From an uncultured Verrucomicrobiota bacterium (GTDB lineage: Bacteria > Verrucomicrobiota > Verrucomicrobiia > Opitutales > Intestinicryptomonadaceae), in NCBI GenBank assembly GCA_949293415.1, contig CASFDK010000043.1:124001-188000 (forward strand): a DNA stretch of 64,000 nucleotides, read 5' to 3'. The notes under the pieces are model-generated. The model searched no databases. It saw only the letters and a list, made by a program, of their open reading frames with translations, and was not told the DNA's origin. Shown in pieces: positions 27,509 through 34,534 of the stretch (position 1 is its first letter; each line of letters begins with the position of its first letter). The position numbers were made by a program, and so were the translations under genes.

Positions 27509-27646
27509 ATAGATGCTTATTGATTCAACAAGATTCAAACTTTATAAGAATTATAAATAGCGTATACCGTCAATCAAATTCAACAACCTCGGGCGAATCG
27601 GACGAAATTCCTTGCCAAATAACCGAGTGGAAAATATTCATAACCT

Positions 27647-28111
27647 ATGAATAAATTGGGATTTGTCCTTTTCATGGCTCCGATGTTGCTTCTTTTTGCG
27701 GGATGCGTCTGCAACAGGTTCAAGGTTGTTGATGCCGAAACCGATAGTCCCATTGCGAATGCCAAACTGAGCGTTTCAAAAAACGGGATGTTCATCCCCC
27801 CGCCCGTTCGAAACTACACGGCGTATACCGACGAAAACGGCGAGTTTTCCGCATACTCTATGTTTGGCGCAAATGTCGTAATCCGCGCCGCCGGCTACGC
27901 CCCGCAATACGGACTGGATGCCGCGCACGACCCGAAATATCTCGAAAAACTCGGGCTGAAAAAATCGGACTTGTATCGCACAAAAACCGTCGTCCTCCCC
28001 AACGGCGGAAACACGACCGTAACCGAAAAAAATCCGCAGATGCTCGGCGAAATCGACCGACTTGAGCACCTCTACCCTCTGTATAAAGAGGAAGCTTCCG
28101 ACAAAAAATAA
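27647..28111 (+). CDS. lipoprotein with carboxypeptidase-regulatory-like domain
   Basis: A 154-residue predicted lipoprotein: the signal MNKLGFVLFMAPMLLLFAGC ends at the lipobox cysteine. The mature part begins with a transthyretin-like fold (RFKVVDAETDSPIANAKLSV, then YTDENGEFSAYSMFGANVVI RAAGY), a module found on surface proteins. The last 50 residues are charged. It stands alone between the divergent rhamnosidase gene and the convergent ddh gene. No specific function can be assigned. Confidence 0.65.
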   Translation: MNKLGFVLFMAPMLLLFAGCVCNRFKVVDAETDSPIANAKLSVSKNGMFIPPPVRNYTAYTDENGEFSAYSMFGANVVIRAAGYAPQYGLDAAHDPKYLEKLGLKKSDLYRTKTVVLPNGGNTTVTEKNPQMLGEIDRLEHLYPLYKEEASDKK

Positions 28112-28141
28112 AAAAAAGACCGCATTCGAAAACGCGGTCTT
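28108..28141 (-). terminator. intrinsic terminator of ddh
   Basis: A perfect 8-base-pair stem (28116-28123 with 28134-28141) with a 10-base loop, followed on the minus strand by eight T residues. It lies 25 bases past the ddh stop codon and overlaps the end of the convergent lipoprotein gene. Confidence 0.85.
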
Positions 28142-28165
28142 CCGAAAATTTCCCGCAGCCTAAAA

Positions 28166-29152
28166 CTACAACATCGTTGCGCGGAGCTCTTCGCCGCTCT
28201 TTGCGCTCAGATACGCGGGCGCGATGTCGAAGACGGTTTTGCAGCCGCTCTGACCCTCTTTGTCGAGCCTGTACGCCGCCCTTGCATAGGCTAGCAACAC
28301 GCACGAAGTAAATTCGGGGTTCGAATCGAGCTTGAGACTGTATTCGATGATGTGGCTGTTTTCGCCGTTCGCGCCCGTCTTGCCGCAGCGGAGAACGAAG
28401 CCGCCGTGCGGAATTGCGCTGTGATTTTCGGCAAATTCTTCGTCGCCGATAAAGTGTACGATTGTGTCGTAGTCGGCGAAATAGTTGGGCATTTCCTTGA
28501 TTTGACGTTCGACCTCTGCGGCATTCGCGCCCTCCTCCAAGACAACAAAACATTCGCGGGTATGCTTCTGGCGCGTGGTGAGGTCTGGATTCTTTCCGCT
28601 TCTTACCGCGTCCAAAGCCGATTGCACGGGAATTGTGTACTGCTTTGCGTTTTTCACGCCCTTGATGCGCCGAACTGCGTCGGAGTGCCCTTGGCTTACG
28701 CCCTTGCCCCAGAACGTGTAGTCTTTGCCGTCGGTCAGGATTGCGTTGGCGTACATTCTGTTGAGCGAGAACAATCCGGGGTCCCACCCAACCGAAATTA
28801 TCGCGACTTTTCCCGCGGCTTTCGCCGATTTGTCGACCGCCGCAAAGTGCTCGGGGATTTTCGCATGGGTGTCGAAGCTGTCGATTACGTTGAACATCTT
28901 CGCATATTCGGGAGTCTGCCTGGGGAGATCGGTTGCGCTTCCGCCGCAGATTACCATAACGTCGATTTTGTCCTTCCACTGCGCGATTTCGCCCACGCCC
29001 GCGACCGCCGCCGTGGGGGTAAAAATCTTGAGGCTTTCGGGATTTCTCCGCGTAAAGACCGCCGCCAATTCCATATCGGGATTCTGGCGGACGGCGCATT
29101 CAACGCCCCTGCCCAAGTTCCCATATCCGATGATACCGATTCTAATACTCAT
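28166..29152 (-). CDS. ddh: meso-diaminopimelate dehydrogenase
   Basis: NADPH-dependent enzyme that makes meso-diaminopimelate in one step from tetrahydrodipicolinate for lysine and peptidoglycan. The 328-residue length matches the family. The Rossmann motif is IGIIGYGNLGRGVECAVRQN, and family blocks include CGGSATDLPRQTPEYAKMFN, VISVGWDPGLFSLNRMYANA (as IISVGWDPG here), FWGKGVSQGHSDAVRRIKG and PAYLSAKSGEELRATML at the C-terminus. It is a single-gene unit with its own terminator. Confidence 0.93.
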   Translation of the reverse strand: MSIRIGIIGYGNLGRGVECAVRQNPDMELAAVFTRRNPESLKIFTPTAAVAGVGEIAQWKDKIDVMVICGGSATDLPRQTPEYAKMFNVIDSFDTHAKIPEHFAAVDKSAKAAGKVAIISVGWDPGLFSLNRMYANAILTDGKDYTFWGKGVSQGHSDAVRRIKGVKNAKQYTIPVQSALDAVRSGKNPDLTTRQKHTRECFVVLEEGANAAEVERQIKEMPNYFADYDTIVHFIGDEEFAENHSAIPHGGFVLRCGKTGANGENSHIIEYSLKLDSNPEFTSCVLLAYARAAYRLDKEGQSGCKTVFDIAPAYLSAKSGEELRATML

Positions 29153-29285
29153 AAAACGGGCGGAATAATTGCCCGATTTTTCCCGAAATTCAATATTTAA
29201 TTCTCGCCCGCAAACGGAAAATACAACTCAACTCTCGGCGGGTTTCCCAGACTTTCCGTCTCGGTTCTAATCTATGCCAGTCCCT

Positions 29286-30047
29286 TTATTTTTTGTAAAC
29301 ACCCATAAGTTTGTTTGCCGTATCTACCGCTTTCGATTTTTCGTCGTCGGAAAGTTCGGCCATAAGACGTCCGACGACCGATTTTGCACGCTCGTCTCCG
29401 TAGGTCCACGCGCAACAATACCATGCCATCGCAAGAACCCTGTCTTTTTTTACTCCGTCGCCGTTGTAATAGCAACAGGCAAGATTATATTGCGCCATCG
29501 AATTGCCTTGATCTGCGGCAACCGTATACCACGCCACAGCCTTTTGCGGATTTTTCTCCACATATATGCCTCGCTCGTAATAGACTCCGAGAGTGTATTG
29601 TGCCGTTGAAAAACCGTTTTTTGCCGACTTTTCCAAAAGCTCCAAGGATTTTTTTTCGTCTTTTTGCGTGCCGATTCCCTCCCGATAGTAAACGCCCAAA
29701 TTGTACTGTGCGGCGGGCAACCCGCTTTCCGCCGCCGTTTTGCACCATTTGAACGCTTCGGTGTGGTTCTTTTCTATTCCCGTTCCGTTTTCATAACAAC
29801 AGCCCAAGTTAAATTGGGCTTCGGGAATGCCGTTTCCCGCCGCCATTTTGTACCATTTCACGGCTTCACGCATATCGACAGGAACGCCTTTACCGAAATT
29901 GTAGCGCGTACCCATATCGTACTGCGCCCAAGCATCGCCGTTTTCGGCTTTTGCCTTTACGGAGTCGAATGAAGCTTTTTCCGCTGAGAATGCGCACAGA
30001 GCCGAACAGATTGAAACAATGCAAAATATAAAAAAAACAAACCTCAT
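29286..30047 (-). CDS. secreted Sel1-repeat protein
   Basis: A 253-residue exported protein with a signal peptide of about 22 residues (MRFVFFIFCIVSICSALCAF). It has five Sel1-type TPR-like repeats of 36 residues, recognisable by AQYNLGVYYREGIG-like helices followed by A-W/K-W pairs (AVKWYKMAA, AFKWCKTAAE, AVAWYTVAAD). Sel1 proteins mediate protein-protein contacts and often regulate envelope processes. It starts 54 bases downstream of the small membrane-protein gene of the graspetide-like locus on the same strand, so it could be part of that transcript; the link is only positional. Confidence 0.85.
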   Translation of the reverse strand: MRFVFFIFCIVSICSALCAFSAEKASFDSVKAKAENGDAWAQYDMGTRYNFGKGVPVDMREAVKWYKMAAGNGIPEAQFNLGCCYENGTGIEKNHTEAFKWCKTAAESGLPAAQYNLGVYYREGIGTQKDEKKSLELLEKSAKNGFSTAQYTLGVYYERGIYVEKNPQKAVAWYTVAADQGNSMAQYNLACCYYNGDGVKKDRVLAMAWYCCAWTYGDERAKSVVGRLMAELSDDEKSKAVDTANKLMGVYKK

Positions 30048-30101
30048 TTGAATTTAACCTTTTATAGCACGCTAAAACAGTCCGCACAACAAGTCAAGAC
30101 G

Positions 30102-30251
30102 CTATTCTGTTATAAATGTCGGCGTTGTGATTGCCGCTATTTTTTCGGCAGTCAGCAACGAGTTGCAAACCGTCTTGAACAGCAGCAACACCGCCGCCGC
30201 AAACACTGCGGCACACACCACTGCGCAAACAATGTTTCTTCCGCGTTTCAT
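30102..30251 (-). CDS. 49-residue single-pass membrane protein coupled to the ATP-grasp gene
   Basis: A short protein starting MKRGRNIVCAVVCAAVFAAA with one membrane helix (about residues 6-25) and a 24-residue polar tail (NSLLTAEKIAAITTPTFITE). Its ATG overlaps the stop codon of the ATP-grasp gene by ATGA (30248-30251), strong evidence that it is translated and coupled. No family recognised. In this setting it could help export, anchor or confer tolerance to the modified peptide, or be unrelated. Confidence 0.6.
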   Translation of the reverse strand: MKRGRNIVCAVVCAAVFAAAVLLLFKTVCNSLLTAEKIAAITTPTFITE

Positions 30252-31165
30252 CGGCAGGCATTGTGCTTTTTTACGATTTCGTTCGCCACAAAACCGAGTA
30301 TTCCCAACTTGTTTTGCGGGTCGAGCCAGCCCCATTGCCCGTTGGGATTTACTTCGAGAAATATCAGCTTACCGTCTTTGCGAAGGAAGTCGAAGCGTCC
30401 GAAATCAAGTCCCACTTCGTTCATATATGCGGTTATCGAAGAGCGTTCGCTCGGCGAGAGTTCGAATTGACGCCAAGTCATATTCGGGTCGAACGGCTGT
30501 GTCTTGCGGTAGTCGTCGCCGTCGAAGTCGGCGCGGTTCAGTTCGAACGCGAACATCTCGCCGTTGACGTACAAGACCGTCGCGTCGGAATCGGCTTCGA
30601 CCCTGCGCTGTAAAAACCACGGAAACTGCGGGTCGAGCCGCGCGGTGTCCACCTTTTTTACGAACAGGATTTTGCCGCCGCCCATCGGCACTTGGGTTAG
30701 GGTTTTTGCAACCCATTCGCCCTCCTCCAGTTCCTGCGGAAATTTTCCGCGCACAATGTGCCACTGCGGAACTTCGAAATACTTTTTGGCAAGCGTCATC
30801 TGCGTGTGTTTGTAAAGCTCGAATTTCGGCGGATGAACAAGCGAAAGACGATTCTCGAAGTGGAAGCGGTGGTACATATCGCGCCACAAATTCTCGACTT
30901 CGTTGCGGCACCAGTTTTCGAACGAACCGCCCGCGGGAATGTCGAGCATTTCGAAGAACATCGGCTTGCGCACATACATACAGGCGGCGTTCTCGGATGT
31001 CAAAATTTTGCCGTCGGGCGACTGCGCGGCGAAGCCGTTCGAGGAGAAATCCCAGTCATACTGCCGCCACTTGTCGATGTCGAAACGGAAGACTTCGATG
31101 TCTTTCAGGAAAGGCATCAACCAGTCGGAAGTTATGTCCTGCGAGCAAGTAAATAATACTAACAT
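30248..31165 (-). CDS. ATP-grasp peptide ligase of the MvdC/MvdD/MdnC (graspetide synthetase) type
   Basis: A 305-residue ATP-grasp enzyme. Family members form ester or amide links between side chains of a ribosomal peptide (microviridin-type graspetides). The N-terminal pre-ATP-grasp region has the LFTCSQDITSDWLMPFLKDI and VFRFDIDKWRQYDW patterns and CMYVRKPMFFEM, matching the YRR region of MdnC/MvdD. The ATP-grasp core has WVAKTLTQVPMGGGKILFVK, PWFLQRRVEADSDATVLYVN, and the metal-binding block FLRKDGKLIFLEVNPNGQWG with the E-x-N motif. A 72-residue peptide gene lies directly upstream. Alternatives are other small-substrate ATP-grasp ligases, but the pre-grasp domain favours graspetide synthetase. 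Confidence 0.75.
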   Translation of the reverse strand: MLVLFTCSQDITSDWLMPFLKDIEVFRFDIDKWRQYDWDFSSNGFAAQSPDGKILTSENAACMYVRKPMFFEMLDIPAGGSFENWCRNEVENLWRDMYHRFHFENRLSLVHPPKFELYKHTQMTLAKKYFEVPQWHIVRGKFPQELEEGEWVAKTLTQVPMGGGKILFVKKVDTARLDPQFPWFLQRRVEADSDATVLYVNGEMFAFELNRADFDGDDYRKTQPFDPNMTWRQFELSPSERSSITAYMNEVGLDFGRFDFLRKDGKLIFLEVNPNGQWGWLDPQNKLGILGFVANEIVKKHNACR

Positions 31166-31169
31166 ATCG

Positions 31170-31205
31170 AAAAAAAAGAGCTTCCCGTGGGAGAGCGGGA
31201 AGCTC
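31170..31205 (-). terminator. attenuator-type terminator between precursor peptide and ATP-grasp genes
   Basis: A perfect 10-base-pair stem (31178-31187 with 31196-31205, 8-base loop) followed on the minus strand by eight T residues. It lies between the peptide gene stop (31217) and the ATP-grasp start (31165), with the T-run only a few bases from that start codon. Partial readthrough would give much more peptide than enzyme, as is common in RiPP operons. The only purine-rich stretch able to serve as a ribosome site for the enzyme lies inside the hairpin. Confidence 0.85.
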
Positions 31206-31216
31206 CATGGGTTTAA

Positions 31217-31435
31217 TTAACGCCAGTCGTCAACAGTCGATTGACCACCAGAACCAGGAATAAAACAAAACGAACCATTAAGTCCCATCTTCAAGTTAAA
31301 ATCTTCCTGCGAAGAAACGGTTTCAATGCACGCGGAATTGTCCGTTGTGTCTGTTGCCTGCGGGGCGACTACGTCCGCCACGTCGGCAGGTGAAAGCAGC
31401 GAAGCCGCCGCGATTGTTGTTGTGGATATGATCAT
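31217..31435 (-). CDS. putative graspetide-type precursor peptide (72 residues)
   Basis: A 72-residue peptide starting MIISTTTIAAASLLSPADVA, preceded by a good ribosome site (AAGGA, 7 bases before the ATG). The middle is acidic and Thr/Ser-rich; the C-terminus reads NGSFCFIPGSGGQSTVDDWR. A candidate core is the last 15-25 residues: Ser62, Ser66 and Thr67 could donate hydroxyls and Asp69 and Asp70 could accept, the chemistry of omega-ester-linked peptides. There are two cysteines (36, 57). No conserved leader motif such as the microviridin PFFARFL is present, so the leader type would be new. It resembles no family I know; the precursor role is inferred from size, C-terminal Thr/Ser-Asp residues, the following attenuator and the adjacent ATP-grasp gene. 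Confidence 0.55.
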   Translation of the reverse strand: MIISTTTIAAASLLSPADVADVVAPQATDTTDNSACIETVSSQEDFNLKMGLNGSFCFIPGSGGQSTVDDWR

Positions 31436-31539
31436 ATTTTTTCCTTGTTTTTATCGTTTCGGCTCAAGCACTGTGTTTGAACCTTTATACATACGTTTTC
31501 GCAAAAAGAAAAAATATCTTCCTTCCGTTCGAAATTTTT

Positions 31540-31568
31540 TTGACAAAAATTTTCTTCGGACATTTATT
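31540..31568 (+). promoter_or_regulatory. putative sigma-70-type promoter of the kinase-sigma operon
   Basis: TTGACA at 31540-31545 and TTTATT at 31563-31568 are separated by 17 bases, matching a consensus -35 and a partial -10. The predicted start of transcription falls around 31575, only a couple of bases before the ATG at 31577, so the kinase message would be nearly leaderless or translation would start further in. Confidence 0.4.
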
Positions 31569-31576
31569 GCGACATT

Positions 31577-33544
31577 ATGTGTCAAATTTTGATTGTTTCA
31601 AACTATAAGCTCATACGGAAAATCGGCGAAGGCGGTTTCGGCGCGGTATGGTTGGCGCAAAATCTTTCTGACGGCTCTACTCTCGCGCTGAAGGAGATTT
31701 TCTCGCCGAGCAAATCGGGGCACGAACGCAAAGCCCTCGAACAATATGCAAAGCTTTCAACTCGTGGCAATCCTGACAAATCCGCGCCGATTGACGGAGT
31801 AATCCCGATTCTCGACGTCTTCGAGGAGAACGGCAAACTTTACTATACAATGCCGCTTTCCGACGGAACGAATCCCGACGCCGAACCAACCGATTCCGAT
31901 TGGCAGCCGTTGACGCTCGAATGGCTCATAAAAAACAGGCGTACCGCGCCGAGCTGGTTTTCGGCAAAGGAAATTGCGGCAATAATGTTGCCGATTTTCG
32001 AAACGGTCGAAAAACTGAACACCCAAGGGCTCATCCACCGCGACATCAAGCCCGCAAACATTCTGTTTTTCAAGGGCAAACCCTGCCTTGCCGACATCGG
32101 GCTTATGACTGTAGACAGGCTTTCGGCAAGTTCGGCAGGTACGCCCGATTTTCGGTCGCCCTCTTGGTATGTGAACGGCAATCCCGATATGTGGGGGTGT
32201 GCCGCCACAATGTTCTGCCTGATGACGGGCAATCCGCCCGACTTGATGGGACGCGGCGCGTATATGTGGCAACCGTGCGGCAAAGATAATATGACGTTCG
32301 GCAATGTCGTAATCTGGGGCAGTTTCAACAACATCGTAAACCGCGCAACTGCGGAAAAGCCCAACGACAGATATTTGCGTTTTTCCGACTTAATCGCCGA
32401 TGTACGTAATGTCGCCGACGGGAAGAAAATTATAAATGTAGAGGCAAAGCAAAATCCGCAACGCCGTCCTTTGCGCGCGATAATCGCGGGAGCTTCTATT
32501 TCGGCGGCGGTGCTTCTTTCAGCCGTACTTTTGTGGCTACATTTTTCGGGCAGCGAGGTTGCGGATTCCGCCGCTGCCCCCGCAGCCCAACCGAAAGCGT
32601 CGGCGGAAAAAAGCCTCAACGATATGACGCGGCAGGAGCTTGTCGAACGCTGTAATAACCTTGCCGTCGAAATACAAAATTCTTCAAACGACAAAAAAAT
32701 ATTGACCCTTTTTGAAAAATTGGTCGAAGCCTCCGTAAAGGTCACCCCCTGCAGTCTCGGAGCCGAGGTTAATGTCGTACCCTTTTTAATCGCGGATTCC
32801 AAGGGGATGAATCCGATTCCCGTAATGGAAAAGGCGCGATATGCCGCCAAAAGAACGGGAAAAACCGATATCGTGGCAAAAATCGACCGTTCGCTCGATA
32901 TCTTCGAGCCGCACTACTACAGAAATGTATTGACCAAGCAGGAAAGAGAAAAACTGGTCTTGAACTTGGTCGCAAAAATCGGGGATAAAAATTCGACTCC
33001 GCAGGAAGTCGTGGATGCCTTCGACAGGATAACATCAATAAACATCGGATATCTTATGAGCCAGCGGAAAGGTTTCAGCTATTCAATGATGGGCAGTTAC
33101 TTGAAAGATATGGGTGTCGTGGATATCGATTCGGTTTTCGAAAAAGCCGAAGAGGCATTCGCAAAATTGGGAGACAAAAAAAGGGTCGAGGCGGTAAAGG
33201 AAGGGTATTTTTCTTATTTCGCAAGTCTCAGAGAATCGGAAAAAAAGTCGAAATTCGGGGAGCTGTATTCGAAAATAGAAAACCGAAAATCGACGCCGCA
33301 CGAAGTGCAAAAGGCATTTGAAAGAATGGTAGCCGGCAGTTGCGCGGGCGGAAACTTGAACGGTTGGGCATACAGGTTTGTCGATACCGTATGCCAAATG
33401 CTCGAAAAAACGGACGGCTTCAATGCCGATTCGTTCTTCGAAAGGGTGGAAAAATCCTATCTTGAAATCGGCGACGAACAAAGGGCAAAAGAAATTCAAA
33501 ATCTGCGGAAGATTTACAAAGAAAAAACGAAAGCATTTGTATGA
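31577..33544 (+). CDS. transmembrane serine/threonine protein kinase with repeat-containing outer domain
   Basis: A 655-residue Hanks-type kinase. Residues 10-280 are the kinase domain: GEGGFGAVW at 17-25, catalytic Lys39, HRDIKPANILF at 154-164 and the metal-binding segment ADIG at 172-175 (DIG rather than DFG). A membrane helix follows near 296-320. The remaining 330 residues are extracytoplasmic and contain two clear 85-residue repeats, each with a K-I-x-x-x-x-STPxEV-x-x-AF motif (NSTPQEVVDAFDRI and KSTPHEVQKAFERM) and ending in F-x-x-xEE/VEK-x-x-x-x-x-GD, plus a weaker third copy. I take this as a sensor of unknown ligand. The stop overlaps the sigma factor start by ATGA. Confidence 0.88.
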   Translation: MCQILIVSNYKLIRKIGEGGFGAVWLAQNLSDGSTLALKEIFSPSKSGHERKALEQYAKLSTRGNPDKSAPIDGVIPILDVFEENGKLYYTMPLSDGTNPDAEPTDSDWQPLTLEWLIKNRRTAPSWFSAKEIAAIMLPIFETVEKLNTQGLIHRDIKPANILFFKGKPCLADIGLMTVDRLSASSAGTPDFRSPSWYVNGNPDMWGCAATMFCLMTGNPPDLMGRGAYMWQPCGKDNMTFGNVVIWGSFNNIVNRATAEKPNDRYLRFSDLIADVRNVADGKKIINVEAKQNPQRRPLRAIIAGASISAAVLLSAVLLWLHFSGSEVADSAAAPAAQPKASAEKSLNDMTRQELVERCNNLAVEIQNSSNDKKILTLFEKLVEASVKVTPCSLGAEVNVVPFLIADSKGMNPIPVMEKARYAAKRTGKTDIVAKIDRSLDIFEPHYYRNVLTKQEREKLVLNLVAKIGDKNSTPQEVVDAFDRITSINIGYLMSQRKGFSYSMMGSYLKDMGVVDIDSVFEKAEEAFAKLGDKKRVEAVKEGYFSYFASLRESEKKSKFGELYSKIENRKSTPHEVQKAFERMVAGSCAGGNLNGWAYRFVDTVCQMLEKTDGFNADSFFERVEKSYLEIGDEQRAKEIQNLRKIYKEKTKAFV

Positions 33545-34197
33545 TTTGTCCAAACACCCCAAAAAGCGTTATCTCCAAACTGATGCGCAAAGACGGCGAC
33601 AGGCTGCTGTGGAACAACTCGTGGCAGATTTTCTTCGACGTCTATTTCGACATCGTCAAGTTGATGGCACAAAAAAGTCTGCGGAAGCTCGGCTGGTGTT
33701 CGATATCGGATGCCGACGTTGACGAGATTGTCTCGAACACGTTTTCGTCGCTGATTGACTCGTTTTCCGACGGAAAATACAAGCCGTCGGACGACCGACA
33801 CTTCCGCGGATTTCTCAAGCAGATTGTCACGCGCCGCGCGGTCGATTTCCTGCGCACGCAGGACAAAAAGCGCACGATTTCTGTCGAGTCCATCGAAATA
33901 ATCAGCGCGCTGCACCGCGAAAACGAGGCAGCCGAAGACTACTTCGAAAAGCTCGACGACGAGGAAATGAGGCTCTACCGACGAACCCAGATTATGGATT
34001 TGTGGGAGTCTATCCGCCCCGCCTACAGCCCCGAAACCGCGCTGATTTTCGAGATGCGCATCCTGCGCGGAATATCGGTAACAGAGATTTGCGAAGAGCT
34101 TAATGTAGACCGCACGAAAGTCGACAAAGCCGTGCACCGCATACGCAAAAAGCTGCGCGAGGAATGCCAAAAAGAAAACATCGGAAAGGATTTTTAG
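33541..34197 (+). CDS. ECF-type RNA polymerase sigma factor
   Basis: A 218-residue sigma-70-family factor. Region 2 is seen at about residues 30-110 (VDEIVSNTFSSLIDSFS, then HFRGFLKQIVTRRAVDFLRT) and region 4 at about 150-210, with a helix-turn-helix VTEICEELNVDRTKVDKAVH. There is no region 3. Its ATG lies within the kinase stop region (ATGA overlap), so kinase and sigma are made together. Sigma factors next to membrane Ser/Thr kinases are known in Planctomycetes and related phyla, where phosphorylation is thought to replace an anti-sigma factor. Targets are unknown; the divergent peptide operon is a candidate. Confidence 0.85.
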   Translation: MICPNTPKSVISKLMRKDGDRLLWNNSWQIFFDVYFDIVKLMAQKSLRKLGWCSISDADVDEIVSNTFSSLIDSFSDGKYKPSDDRHFRGFLKQIVTRRAVDFLRTQDKKRTISVESIEIISALHRENEAAEDYFEKLDDEEMRLYRRTQIMDLWESIRPAYSPETALIFEMRILRGISVTEICEELNVDRTKVDKAVHRIRKKLREECQKENIGKDF

Positions 34198-34199
34198 CA

Positions 34200-34397
34200 A
34201 TGAAAGACGTTGAAAACAACAGCGACAAAGAAAAGCAAAACGGAATCGACGACGACTCGATAATATCCGAATTGCAACAAGCCTACAAGGACATAGAATC
34301 GAAGCGCAACAACGCCGAGTTCAAAAAAATCAAACACGCGGTGGAGCAAAAAGTTCTGCTAAAAGACAAGGAACTGAAGGAAAAAACACAGGGTTAA
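34200..34397 (+). CDS. small charged helical protein downstream of the sigma factor
   Basis: A 65-residue, highly charged protein starting MKDVENNSDKEKQNGIDDDS at the ATG 34200-34202, 2 bases after the sigma stop. Residues 20-60 are predicted helical, possibly coiled coil (ELQQAYKDIESKRNNAEFKK). No family recognised. Its position as third gene of the kinase-sigma operon, followed by a strong terminator, suggests a regulatory partner such as an anti-sigma or adaptor, without direct evidence. Confidence 0.6.
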   Translation: MKDVENNSDKEKQNGIDDDSIISELQQAYKDIESKRNNAEFKKIKHAVEQKVLLKDKELKEKTQG

Positions 34398-34430
34398 CGA
34401 TTGCCTTAATGTTGGTTTGTTCTTTAGCAT

Positions 34431-34463
34431 ACATCCCGATGCCTTTGGGTCGGGATGTTTTTT
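34431..34463 (+). terminator. intrinsic terminator of the kinase-sigma operon
   Basis: A 9-base-pair stem (34431-34439 with 34450-34458), 10-base loop, then T residues to 34463. It starts 34 bases after the small protein gene and ends before the convergent protease gene. Confidence 0.9.
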
Positions 34464-34534
34464 ATCTCCAAAAAAAGGAAACGCGTGGCGGAAATATTGT
34501 TCCGTCGCGCGCTTTGTCTTGGGAGTATGACAAA

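Noticed and set aside
26189..27523. 444-residue plus-strand frame opposite the rhamnosidase
   Set aside because: Arg/Val-rich shadow translation typical of the complementary strand of GC-rich genes.
31217..31435. Precursor peptide considered as an ordinary secreted small protein
   Set aside because: The N-terminus lacks the positive charges of a signal peptide, and the placement before an attenuator and an ATP-grasp ligase fits a precursor better, though not decisively.
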